From positions 91,942,259 through 92,006,258 of the forward strand of contig NC_085047.1 in NCBI RefSeq assembly GCF_963662255.1: a stretch of 64,000 nt of DNA. The letters run 5' to 3'. Of the stretch, positions 13,071-45,488 are shown piece by piece. Below the pieces are notes generated by a model, which was not told the origin of the DNA, searched no databases, and saw nothing but the letters and a program-made list of their open reading frames with translations. Position numbers and translations under genes: made by a program. The stretch is from Cinclus cinclus. Lineage: Eukaryota; Chordata; Aves; Passeriformes; Cinclidae. Within the stretch, counting starts at the first letter, position 1; every line of letters begins with the position of its first letter.

Positions 13071-16000
13071 TAAAAGTTCTCTGCATCTGTCTTAACACAG
13101 AATTATAAAAAAGCCCAAACAATGAACTTTTGTTTTTAACTTACTGCCATATTTTTAATTTGTGTTTTCACATCCTAGATGTATACAGTGATTACATCCA
13201 GCCTTTTGCTTTCTCCCAGTGAATTTTTGTTCCTCATTTTTCTTCTGGAACTGCATGGACATGTAACAATAGCATTGCTGAGGCCAGGCTGCTGTTCTAT
13301 GCTGTGTTGTAACTCCAGCTTTTTTAGTACCCATTTTAAGGTTGACATTAAACAACCAAAGATGCTTTTATAATTCGTGTTTAGTTATCATAATTCAGTT
13401 GGTCTCCAATTATGTGTTTTATTTCTTTTTAATAAGGAACTGGCGGAATATGGATTTTATTTGAAGCTTGAAACATATCATAAATTGTAGCTATATGCAA
13501 CATAGTTGCAAATGTATTTCCTGGAACTTCTCATGGAAAATACACGTGAATAAGCCAAACTTGTTGGCTTCCACTTTATACTAATGATAGTCTTCATGCC
13601 TGTGAATGTATTGTGCATTCAGTTGTATTTCTATAAGGGAGGAAAAAATCAAATTAATGCAGTTTCAGTGATCTCAAGGCTGTTGAAATTGGACCAGTTT
13701 TCACCAAATCTGAATTTGTTCACTCGTTTCTCCCCTTTGCTGGCCACTGATTATGAAGTGCACAGAGGTGTCTGTCTCTTCTCATCAGTGTCTTCTGATG
13801 TCTAAGCACAAAAAAGTTTTACCAGAAACTCTTCAGCATGTCTTCGCACAAGGCTCTTGCAAATGCTACCTCATCAAAATGAGTTTGTCATAGCCACTGT
13901 AAAAATTTGTTAAAATGAAGAGTTGCTAAAGAGTATGTACAGCTATGATCAATATATTTTCTGTATTTAAGGCTGAATATATGTGAGAATTTTGGAGAAA
14001 ATAGTGCATTAAGTTATATAAATTGTAATTGTTTGGATTGTTGAAGTGTTGCATGACAGCTGACTAATTTATTTTGTAGTTCCCAGGGTATAAAAGCTTA
14101 CAACATTCTCCTAAACTCTAATATTTAGAGTTTCATACAAGGAGTCAGCTTTCATTATGTCACCACAACCTGCAAGAACAAGTGTCCATGCTGCATACAA
14201 ACACTGCCTTCATTCTTCCACTTGATAGAATTTCAGTTGTGCATGATGTTTAAAAAGCAGGACGAGGAAAAATTTGAAAGAATTTGTGGCTTTTGTTCTT
14301 AGTAAGAGCCTAGCAAGCAATTTACAAATGCCCTGTGAGTGATTTGTTATGGATATTTGTGTCTTTGTTGTGTGTGTCAGCCCTGGCTGAGCAGCCGCCA
14401 GGTGTCAGCGTCTGAGCTTGCTGCTGCCTGGTGCTCCTGTGCATACTTATCCACTGAGGTTATCCTAAATTAACTGCTTTCTGACTGCATCTTTTTAGAA
14501 GGGCATTTGTGTATGTAACTCCAAGTATTCTGCAGAAGTCAGTGGAGAGCTAGAACTAGTTATGCTCTCTTTACTGTGGTTGATTTATCTATGCCTCCTC
14601 CCTAAAACAAGCCATTTCTGTGTCTGTCCTGCAGGCTTTGCAGAATGTGTAACGAGTGCGTTTACCTAGCCAGAAGCAGTGGAATGCTTGTTATTCACAC
14701 AATTGCCACTTAAAATCTATAGATAAAATTTACCTGACCAGAAGTAGCTTAATCAAATGATACCTGATGTAGCTGAACTTTCATAGCACTAAAGCTTTGC
14801 ACTGAAACATTTGCACATGGTGAGAGCTCCATCAAATCATTCTGGTGAACCTTCTAGCTTTTAAAATAAATAGAGCATAAAAAACGCATGTGGGTTGAGG
14901 TTTATTTTCCTTGTTAGTCGGAGCAAGAAGGAAGGTGCTTAGCCCAGGATTTAGTGTGTGTGTGTGTGTATACATATATATGTATACACATGCACACATT
15001 TACTCTTAAACCTCAGTCCTGGGGGGGATCCTTCATGGGTGACAGCTTCCAGCAGACCAAGACTGGGCAAAATACTCCAAAGATGGTAGTTGAATATTGT
15101 CAGACAGCTCTTGATGTTTGCTCTGCTTTTCCTTTTTCTTCTATTCTTCCTGATCCTCTACCCATTTTAGACCGCATGTGATTTTTACATTCCCATACAT
15201 AATAGCATGAAGTAACATCTTTCCACTTGAACAGTTGTAAAAAAAATGCAAACTCCTTTCACCTTACAAGTTTCTTACATATTTTAATAATTTGCTGCTG
15301 TCTACTTTACAGGGTACTCTGGCTTCCATTTTAAGTAAACTGATACAGTGGTAACACCTAGGCTGCTGAATTTATAATCCTAAATGGTAAGATGTCTTCA
15401 AGTTGTTCAGTGCATACAGTATTACTTCACAGATATGCTGTATGTATTTTTAAACTTGGTGCCAAGTTGTTTGGTTTGAAACTGAGCCATAGGATTTGTA
15501 CTTGCCAATTCTAAATTTAAATGTTATTTATCATGTGTGTCATGCCAAGGAGAGCAAACCTGCAGGTATCTGCTCATTCAATGCATCTGGGAGATTTGCT
15601 GCTCAGTAAGCTGTATGTGTGTGTATATTTTTTGGCAATGGAAAAAGGAATAAATGGACTGTCAAAGGATTGAAGTCAGTCATGTGAGATGTCTGTATAG
15701 TTCTCGTCGTTTTTCTGCTTTAGAAGTCTTGGTTTAGTTGGAGGTTTTTGTTGTTTTCTGGTTCATTTTTTAGGTGGTTGTGTTACTACATCAGTGAGAA
15801 GAGGGCAAGGATGTAACTCATTAATTTTTAAATGACGTTAATAAATGTATGGTTTGGTCATCTGTGTCACCATTAAGATTTTTAAGAGACTTGACATGTT
15901 TAGCTGCAGTACTGTATTCACTGCATGTATCTGCTGGTCACCAGACTCTGCAATCTGTGTCATTAGTTTGTACTGGCAATGAGAGCTATAATTTCAGTGA

Positions 16001-19000
16001 AGTGTTGCTCAGTCCTGGCTCTGAGCTCTGTAGGAGAAGCAGCATGCTCAGAAATCTGTGCAAAGACCTTCAGAGGTATGCATTCACCTACTGTTAATTC
16101 TCTTCTGAAGATTTAAGTCAAATAAGTTCTCCTCTATCTTCACCCAGCTGCCATCCTTCTCCAGTGCTTTCACCAGCCCCGGGCTGCTTTGGTGTTGCAC
16201 AAATCTTGTGCTCCTTTTCCTGTGACAGTGAAGCTGTAGACTTTGATACTTGAACCATGGCAAGCCTTTTCTCTTTAAAGTGTCGGCACCAGTAACCTCC
16301 CTCAGCTGATGCCAACCAGCATCTCACTCACCAAATGGCACAGCCCTTCTGAAAGAGAAGAAGTGTAATGATTTTACAACCATAAACCTGTTCAGCAAAA
16401 CATGTTTTCTGGTCTTTTTATTATCTGCAGTGTGCTAGGTAGAATGAGGTGTCACACCACTATAATTGACTTTTTGTTCTAAACTCCTTACAGAGGGATC
16501 TGCACCTGCAGCTTTCTCTACAACCACATGCAGAAAATACTGTTTCAGACAAGTGGGTGCAATGTTCACCTCTTAATGAGAAGGGCTGGGGAAATGTAGG
16601 GGCATTTACATTTTGATTGAGTATTGGGATGCTTGACTGATTCCCATGGGGGGGTTTTTTGAGCCGCCTTTTCCAGCCAGTGAACTACTCTACTGTTTGG
16701 CAAACCCTATAGGTTTCATGTCATGACCTCAGCTTTCTGTCAAAACAGTAAATAACTCCATCCTGTGGTGTCAAAAGATTATTTTTCCTTCAAGGCAGTG
16801 GTATAAAGCTGTATGGAAGTAATGCATCTCCATTGTTAAAGAATTGAGTAAAACCAGTTTATTTTTTTCCTGGATCTCAATGAATGTGTTTTAAAGGAAT
16901 TATCCTGATGCTGGAATAAAATCTTTCACATCAGGAGTTGTAAAAATGCAACTCTGACAGAAGGCTGGCACCCATCTGGTATCAACCTTACTTTTCCAGG
17001 GTATGACTCTGTGTCCCTTGGATGGTGGACTTGGAATCAAGAGCATTTCTCTGCTGAGTGTCTTTGAATGGCAGAGGATCACTCACTCTCGTGGGGGAAA
17101 GCATTTGGGGTTAAAAAGTGCTTGTGTGGACACAGCATCAGTCCATCTCCATCTGCCAGTTCCTTGATTCGGGGCAGGGCTCAGCGCCTGTAGCATGCAT
17201 GGGCTTTGTCATGGGCTGGAGCCCATCCATGAACATCCCATCCATGCACATCCCTCTGCTGGAGGAGGCAGAGCAGCCACGTTGGCCAAAGGCTGCTTTC
17301 ATGTTCTCACCTCAGGTTTCAAATGTAATTGAGCTGAAACAACAGTGTGTTGCCACCAACACAGACAAGCCTTTTCTCTGCCCTGCCTTCCCCTTCCTTT
17401 TCTTATGGATTCTCCCCATCTGAAAGCTGTCATATGTACACTAATGAAAAGACACCAAAGATGCATTTTAATATGATTTACAAAATAGTTTTCCCAGCTC
17501 TGCTCTTTTTTTTTCCAATTGTGAATATTTACCCATCTTCATGGAATTGCTGTCTTTTTTCTGTTTAAGACATGTAGGTATGATATTTTACAAACAATTG
17601 TCTCCTTTGTGAGGAATAAGGGTAGTTTAGTGTGTCTAACCTACTTTTGCCCAGAAGGCTCACAGTAGCTGGAAATACCACATGAAAAGGAGATCACGTG
17701 TAATTAAAAAATTAAATAAAAATTGTCTTTGCTGCATGTTCTGCTTTACAGAGTTGAAAAATAGAACTTCTCTGAAATTTTCTCTGGGTTTTTATTATAG
17801 CTTTATTCCTAATTTGGGCTTTGTTCCAAGCAGTTGAGTGTTTTGCAACAGAGTGAAGTCTATGGGAGGCAAAAGGGCAGGGCAACTGCCAGCCACATTC
17901 AGAAGAAAAAGATAAATGGAAAACTAAGAATAGCTCTGCCCATTTTCAGGGAGGAACCTTCCATCTGATGAGTCCCTCACTAGCTCACCATAGTGCCTCA
18001 GCAGGTGATTCCTCCTGTCCTTGCTTTGCAAGTTCAAATTCCCACGTACCTCCAAACCGTGATGCTATGCAGGAATAGAGAACAGGTGTGTGCCACAGAG
18101 GGGTGGATGGACCTGTAACAGAGACATCAACGTCAGTGCTTCTGCCTGGTGTGTTCTGTAAGCTGTCCTGGTCTTGTTTGTCCATTTTTAGTGTTTGTTT
18201 TCAGACACGTGTAACGGGAGGTAACGCACAGGGCAGGGGTGACTCTAAGATTATAATCCTCTGTGTTGTGTAAATGCCCTGATTGTGGGAGATGATTCTT
18301 GTTCCCCCTGCCCATACAGGGCAGTGGGGCTGGCATCCACCACTTGTGGCAAGTAGTGATACTTGTCCCTGCATATCCTCTGGTCCCTAAGGCATAGTTG
18401 TCTGCCTCTTCTCCTTTTTTTTTTTTTTCCTTTTTTGTTTCCTGGTTGTTTTTTTTCTTTACTTTTTCAGTGTGGTGCTCTTACTTTCTAGCAATGAAAA
18501 CACTCTCAGTGTCCTTTTCAGCATTTCTGTTAACCAATCCCAATCTTTAAAACAGGAGTGTACTAACAGAAGCTACTTTCACTATTTACGCACTTAATTT
18601 CTAATGTAGACCAGGCATGGCAATGCTGCTGTGTGTCCTGAAAGTCCATTTAGTACAGTGATATTTTGACACAGATCAGTAACTCAGACTGCAATTAATT
18701 TATTGCATATTAACTTGTTTTGGCTGCTAGGATGATGCATCCCTTACACTGCTGGACCTTTCCCCTGGTATCAGTTATCAAAATTACAGTTAAGTCAATC
18801 AATGCTTTCTGTTTATCTCTCTACATTTATATTCATATTTATATTTCTGTCTGTAAAGTAATAGTAATTTGTGAGTCTTCAGGATTTTATTGGACTCACA
18901 GGATGCTGTTTTAATACATCTTTCAAAATAGTTTCCTTCCAGAGTCCAAGTGTAGACTGACCTCAGCTTTAGGAAAAAGTCACTCTTTGCCAGGGAGTAA

Positions 19001-19590
19001 GAGGCATGGAATTGAAGTTAATGTTTTGCTCAGTGTTTGTCCCAGGGTGCAGTGAATTAGCAGAACCTTCTTGTACTAGGTGGAACAGAACAAGAAAGCT
19101 GTTAACAAAATATTTCCATAGGGTGTAATTAGGAATGGGAGAGGTCATCTGCATTTCACTAGATTTCTTACTGTCTAATCCCTTCTTCTAGTGTTTACAG
19201 AGCCTGGAAAACTGCTTTTATTACAGCCTTTACTTCTGACTGGTCCATGAGAGGGAGGCTGACTTCAGCATGTCAGAAATGGGCAGAAGAAAAAATATTA
19301 ATTTACAAGTTGTTGAATAAATAAGCACCCCTGTGGAGACATCTGTTTTTCTGGGTGTAGAGTTACTTTGGCTGGGTAGGGCTAAGGATCTCCTGACTTG
19401 CTTTAAGCTGGGTTGCAGAAACAAGGCTTTTGCAGGTCTGCTCTTACAGTTTCATTGAACAAAGCCTCTGCAAAATCCCTGTGTTATGAAATATTTCCTC
19501 TCTGTCGTGTCCCAGACAAGAGATGGCATCTGCAGAGCCAGAAAAGGAAGTCCTTGCCTTATAGAGAGAGCTCTTGGTGTGACACAATGG
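13071..19590. other. Intergenic DNA between DCUN1D2 and ADPRHL1
   Basis: No exon of either neighbour and no other recognisable gene was found. The sequence is AT-rich with scattered AATAAA motifs. It contains a TG/TA microsatellite at 14954-14998 and a T-rich run near 18416-18470. Confidence 0.55.
14954..14998. repeat. (TG)n/(TA)n microsatellite
   Basis: A short TG run passes into alternating TA/CA sequence (gtgtgtgtgtata, catatatatgtatacacatg). The alternating purine-pyrimidine run is imperfect and typical of a simple repeat. Confidence 0.85.
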
Positions 19591-19594
19591 CTGA

Positions 19595-19600
19595 TATAAA
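19595..19600 (+). promoter_or_regulatory. Candidate TATA box for ADPRHL1
   Basis: TATAAA occurs in the context ctgaTATAAAgtgtcgggg, 95 nt before the ATG. A start site about 30 nt downstream would give a 5' UTR of roughly 65-70 nt. A TATA promoter would suit a strongly tissue-restricted gene, but position is the only evidence. Confidence 0.4.
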
Positions 19601-19616
19601 GTGTCGGGGTAGCTGA

Positions 19617-39530
<19,914 letters not shown>

Positions 39531-39671
39531 AGCAGTTTCTGCCATTTTCTCTTTCTATAAAGACTATATCAAACCCTGTAGATATCTGACTGGCATTTCA
39601 CAGTGAAGGAAGTAGTCCTGAGTTAGTCTGAAGAGCTCTATGTACATCGCGTGCAAGTGAAGATAGCTGAG

Positions 39672-39706
39672 TTATTAGACTGATTAGAATTATTAGACTG
39701 ATTAGA
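39672..39706. repeat. Tandem duplication in short-form 3' UTR
   Basis: The unit ttattagactgattagaa (39672-39689) is followed directly by a second copy, ttattagactgattaga (39690-39706). Confidence 0.9.
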
Positions 39707-39791
39707 TATATGTGATATTTGTGGGTTTTTTACTGATGTAGGGATTTCTAAATATAAGGAGTGCTGCTTAAACCTCAAATGGCAAAAAAGA

Positions 39792-39797
39792 AATAAA
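39792..39797 (+). terminator. Polyadenylation signal of the short ADPRHL1 transcript
   Basis: AATAAA lies 262 nt after the short-form stop, followed by a T/G-rich stretch (tgtcttttgactgatttcag). Using it would end the transcript inside what is an intron of the long form. Confidence 0.65.
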
Positions 39798-40152
39798 ATG
39801 TCTTTTGACTGATTTCAGTCTAACTTGCTATAATGCCACTTCCTAAACAGCTGTTTCCAGTAATTACACATATGAAATTAATTTTCAGAACTAATGCTTT
39901 CTTGCAAAACTAATGGTAGTACCCACTCACAGGGATATTCTCTGTATATTTGACAATCCTTTCACCACTGTGTGCCTCCTTGTTCTCAAATCTAATGTGT
40001 CTGTGACACTTGTAAACCTAATGTCTCATGGATTAGCTTTTAATGAATCACTGATCCCCGTATCAGCACTGTGGTGTAAGGTATTGTTACATTAGAAGCT
40101 TCCAGAAAAGGAAAAGCCAACACTAAAAATACCTCCAAGGAACAAGCAAAGC

Positions 40153-40194
40153 ATCAGTGTGTCTAAAATTTCTGATCAGTGTGTCTAAAATTTC
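40153..40194. repeat. Tandem 20-bp duplication
   Basis: The unit atcagtgtgtctaaaatttc occurs at 40153-40172 and again, unchanged, at 40175-40194, separated by TG. Confidence 0.9.
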
Positions 40195-40575
40195 CGAATT
40201 ATGTTTTTATTCTTCTTCAGTCTTCAGAACAAAAGTTTCTCTAAAATATAACTGGCTGAAATATTTGTAAATAAATTAATCTTGCACTATTTTCTAAGTA
40301 TCAGTCTTTATTTTTAGATTGAACAGATTATATGTTGCTGTATCAGTATCAGAATTTTTGGCTGAGGTCTTCAAGCAGTTGTAATAGGTCAACAGTTAGG
40401 CTGTGATACATTTCACAAGTCAGAGCACCATGAAAACCCCAAGAAGAAAAGTTACAAGTGCTTTACCTTTTTTCCTTTTTTTCCCCCCGTTCCCTTTATT
40501 ACCTTTTGCTCTTTTTCACCTTTCCTTGCCTGGCTTAATCTCATCTCTCCACTCCAAGTTATTCTTCAATGTTTC

Positions 40576-40828
40576 TTGGTGTATTTTTTTCCATTTTTCT
40601 TTTTTTTTTTTTCTTTTTTCCTTTTCCCTTTTTTCTTTTTCTTCTTTCTGTTTTTCTTTTTTTTTTCTTTTTCCCTTTTTTCTTTTTTCTCTTTCTTCTT
40701 TTGGCTTTTTTCTTTTAAATTTTTTTTCTTGTCCTTTTTTTATTCTTTTTTTCTTTTCCTTTCCCCTTGCCTTCCCCTTTTTTCCTTCTTTTCAATTTTC
40801 CTTTTTCTTTTATTTTCTCATTTTTCAA
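40576..40828 (+). repeat. Long polypyrimidine (T/C-rich) tract
   Basis: About 250 bases are almost only T and C on the transcribed-sense strand, with runs such as ctttttttttttttcttttt. Any open frame through it is a Phe/Ser/Leu low-complexity artefact. In the long ADPRHL1 pre-mRNA it would be an intronic U/C tract between exon 7 and the large exon. Confidence 0.9.
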
Positions 40829-43800
40829 GAAAACCAGCAAACTACAATTGGGTTAGAAGTTGCATACCAGAAACAGAGCAAACAGTAGGCCTTGATGAAG
40901 GAGATCCTAATGCTCCCAAGAGCAGCACAGGCACAAACACGGAATCCTCAGTGAAAGAATGCAGAAGTGAGCTCAGAATTTTTTCCCACATTTAACCTAA
41001 TATTTTACCTTAGAAGTTCAGAAAGTGAGGTCTACGTAATACTTTCTAATTTCCACTGTGTGTGATTGCCTACGTGGTGTTGGTTTCTCCTGTCTTTCTC
41101 CAGCTGCTGAACTGTGTTTTAAAAAGATAGCTAAAAATACATGAGTACTTTCCTACGCCTTTTTCCATGTAAGCCATTGCTGGAATCATCACTGAGATGT
41201 TATGTGGCAGACACAGGAGCAGGTGATGCCTGTCAGTAGGAATAGCAGCCTGCATGAGAATGTCTGTATGAAAAGGTTTTCTGTACTCTGTGTTACCTCT
41301 CACACTGTTGTTTTAGCATGTTTTCTCTTGGCAGCTTTGCAAGGTGCTTTCTTGTTTGCTTTGGAGATGTGTTAAACCAAAGGCAGCAATTGTGTCAGTA
41401 GCTTTTGGTGCCAGAGAATACAAAGACTTTCTGAAAACATTGCTTCTAGTTTAGGATGCCTCTAGCACTCCTGTAATAAATTCAGCAATAGAGAAGAGAG
41501 AAGAGCATATTCTGCATAAGGTAGGAATTTCTCTAGTACTTTGGCTTTTCTTCTTCCTTTAGAAAAAAAAATAATCAGCCACAAACATTAAGAGCATTCA
41601 TAATTTTTCCCACTTCACATTCTATCTAACCTAGGTAGGACCAAGTTGTGTTTCAGAGATCAGTAAGAGAATCCCATTTAAAAAAAAAGACTGAACCTTT
41701 AAAGCAGCATTTCTGCAGCTGTTGGGGTGAGAAGTTCATTTCGCTGAGCACACTCAAAAGGCCTGTGCATTGTTTTAAGTGGGCAGAGCTGCTCCTAGTT
41801 GTCTTCCTTATCTATGGGCAGGTCATTGGACCAAACACCACACAGAGCCAGGTAATGATGGGATGCCCAGGGATGAGGGAGGCCACGAGATCAAGCACTT
41901 TGCACACTCCAGCTCATAGCCATTTCCCCAGAGCCTATCCACATTAAGGCAGACTGGCAGCTGGCAGAGACCAATCTATAGATCTCTGACATCTTTTGCA
42001 GGTTGGACAGTTTATTCAATTTGTTTCTTGTTTTTTGATGAGGCTTCCATAGCGCTGTTTCCTTCTGCCCATGCTACTGTCCCTGCAACAGCCAGTCCTT
42101 TGGGCTGGCAGAGTGTCTAAAATGGTGATCAGATATTTAACATGAAATTCAGGATCAGGAGACAGAGCCTTCTCTTCTCCACACCAGAGACACTAAACCA
42201 GAAAATGCTACAACTTCATGCTTTTAGCATGCTGGCATGGATGCCACCAAACCCTGCTACTCAGCAGCATCTGGACCCCTAACAGAATGGAAAGGCTGGA
42301 GTGCACTGGTGCAGGAGGCAGCAGGCTGGTCTGGGAGAGAGTGCCAGCCCCTCTCCCTTCACCTTAGCACCTCAGTTCTCCCCTGCTCTTGACACAGAGG
42401 TATCCACTGCAGAGGTTTCTCTGGGACAGGCCAGCCAGAGGGATAGGGTTGCACTGCTGCTCATTAGCATATTAGGCTGTTACCACTCCAATGCTGCCTG
42501 TGATAAGTGTCCCCAAAGAACCTATAAATAAGTAACTAAGCAGCCTGTCTTATGCATCTTAATTACTTGTGGGCCAAGAAGACAGGAAACTTTTGAAGGT
42601 GGCCTTGCCTCCCCTGGAGGGCCAAGCAGTCTGTCCTTCAGACACTGAAAACCATGCAGCAGCATAAACCAGCTTCCATAAACCAGCAGCACATTGAGGC
42701 ACATCACACGCATTAAAAAGAGTGGAAACCAGCATCTCCAGAGGAAGAGAGGGGTGAGGGAGATAAAGAGCATGTTAGGCCATTTTGCAGGGTCAGGGAG
42801 GAGCCCAAGTATCTGCCTTGTCATATGGCATAGCTCGCAGTGCTGGGAAGTGCATTCTGCTGGCACAGGGCTCCCCTGTGCATGAGGACTACCTGTCTGG
42901 ATAGTCCCAATGGGATTACAATTTACTGTCTCTAGCTGATATAGAGGTGACTATATTTCATTGATAGATGACATAGTTTAAGAGCAGCAGGATGCAACTC
43001 GGGAAAAGACAGTAAGGAAAAATTAGGGATGATGACTTAACCTATGAGAATGCTGGTCATACTCCCAAGGTTGAGAACCCTTTTACTTAGGCCTCCTTTC
43101 CTGAGGGGAAACCATGGTGTTTCCAAACACTAGGTTGAAGCAGATTCATCACTACCTCCATTTTCTGTGGTGGTATCAGAACTCAGTGTCATTGTACCAC
43201 TGCCCCTTGCACAGAATGCATTTCAGATTTACATGGTCACGATGGTCATTTGCAGGTGACGTCATCTTGGAAGAACTGCAGATGCCCTAAATAGGTGCCC
43301 TAGCTGTTTGTTCATTTTCTGCTGCTGGCTGGTGAATATGGATCAAACACTCAACCTATGCAACTTGGTACTTAAGGCAATGGAGTATTCCCACAACTGC
43401 TACATTTCAGATGGCATCCTGTAATAACACTCTAACATGGAAAAGGAAATCCCTGAATAGAGCTCACTTGTAGTATATTTTAACAAAGTTGTTTGAATTT
43501 TATAGCTCATACGTGATTAATTCCTAGCATATTCATACTTGAATATTCCTAGTAGAGAGGGTCTGATCTTCTTCCCTTCACAATCAACAGCACGTTGGCT
43601 ATGCTGAAAGCAAGACTAGTCTGTATTTTACTGTGGCCATTTATAGCATCCAAAGCAGTCCAGAAGGGAGGGGTAAGCAGGACATCTGGTTCCACTGCTG
43701 TTCTGAGAGATCAGAGATGACTCTAAAGCACATGGTTGATTGCCCCATGTTTTTGTGAATACACCAGACATTAGTTAGGGACGAGAGGGATGGCAAGCTT

Positions 43801-45488
43801 GCAGTTAAAATATCAGCAGGCTTGCTAGGAGAGGGAATGAGCCTGGATATTTTTAGCCAATTATACTCTGAATTCTGGTTCTTTCTTTATTCTGAAAATT
43901 CCTGTAGTTGGGACCAATGGGCTTCTTGGTGTAACATAAAAACTTTGCCTCCTTGGCTGTGGTCAATTTGGTAAGGGAAAGGGTGGATGATACCACCTGT
44001 GCTATGCTGAAATGTGGTTATTCCCTATCAAAACCTATGAGGTATTGTTTGTCACATTAGACACGGGCCAGTTGTCGGGTTTTTTTTCTTTTATTTGCCT
44101 TTAAAAATACCTACAAGTCATTATAAATAGACCTTCTTCCATTCAAGATGGCAAATCCTTCCCTTTGCTGAGGGAACTAATTTTCAATATGTGCACTTGA
44201 AATACAGCCAAGTGGAATCCAAGTGTCACAACCCAACTGGACAAGGACTAACCCCTCACTTTGCAAACAGCCTCCATAAATTTCAGAGGGGGGCCGGGTC
44301 CACTTTCTTTCAGAGACCATGGGGTACCAGCTGCTTGGGGCACAGCTGGGCCTTCCCCAACTTTCCAAGATTGACATTCCCTAAAGGATGACCCTCTTTG
44401 TAGTCTTTCTTCATTTTCTACATGTGGATTCAATTTAAAGAATTTTTTATTCCACTTCTGCTCATAAAAATTAATCCCCTGCGGGTATGCAGGCTGCATT
44501 CTGTGCATGAAGCTATTTCACTGCACGGTGAAGTAACCTTCCAGATTTTCATGGTGTCAGAAAGCTGACACCTCTTGATTTTTCCCTCCTAGACCCATCT
44601 ATTGTTATTGACTTCAAGCTCCAGCTTTTGTGCTGAGTTCAGTATTTTATTTAGCAACTGATCCACACCAATTAAAGCATTACCTAAATCCCCAGCTGTC
44701 CAAGGGCTTGATTCTTCAAACAAGCAAAGGTCCAACATACCATCCTTCTTCCTCGAGATTAAAAGAGGTTGTAGTCAAGAGACATTGCCACTGTTGTTGT
44801 TGTGGTGATAGCCTTCACAAAGCAGATTAAAGAGCAGATTTAAGAGCATAGTCCTGATGTGGAATTTGATTGCTATCAAAAAGCAAATAACAGCAAACCT
44901 TTTGTGTTGTTTTTTTAAAAATTCTGAGGAGGAATCTGCTGACTTCTAACCTGTACCAATAGTAAAAACCATCAGTGGAACATTTGGGCCCCTCAGCCTT
45001 GACATTTTGTTTTAATAGTTATAAACTAGAGACAGAACCATGGTTTCCTGCTAACTGCAATCTCATCATATTTATCTTTGCCTACACTTTACCTAGCAGG
45101 AAAGGGAAATATCTTCAGTGTTGCCCACACTTTAGGATATGGTAATTCTAAATGAGGGACTAGTGGCACAAAGGAGATGCAGTGTCCCTGACTAGCATTG
45201 CTTGCTTCCCTAAGTGCTTCCACTGCCCACAAAACACAGAAAAAAGAGCTGACAGCGGTGTGTGGGACGATGTGAAGCCCTGACACTCCTGCTACACCAT
45301 GCCTCATGAAGCTTGTTGAGCACTTTGCATGCTTTTTAACAGTCCACTAACATCAACTCTCTTGAGAAGTTCTAAATTTAAGTGGTTTCTTTTCCATTTC
45401 ATGCGTAGCAGCATGCCATTAAATCAAAGTAAGAAGGTAGTGACAATGCTGACAACTTGAAAAGACATTTATGTTTTCTTTTGCACAG

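Larger units (their letters stand above)
39531..45488 (+). other. Short-form 3' UTR, then intron 7 of the long ADPRHL1 form
   Basis: As an intron it runs 39527-45488 (5962 nt) from donor GTAAAG to acceptor tttgcacag. Its first ~290 nt double as the short-form 3' UTR. It holds two tandem duplications (39672-39706, 40153-40194) and the pyrimidine tract at 40576-40828. No further exon was recognised. Confidence 0.75.

Noticed and set aside
40403..40995. Two overlapping Phe/Ser/Leu-rich frames of 139-161 codons
   Set aside because: They are a by-product of the pyrimidine tract at 40576-40828, with no non-repetitive protein signal.
45457..45488. Starting the large frame at 45457 as an independent gene
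   Set aside because: The first codon there is TTG and the segment is a pyrimidine-rich acceptor region (ttatgttttcttttgcacag), so it is intron, not coding start.
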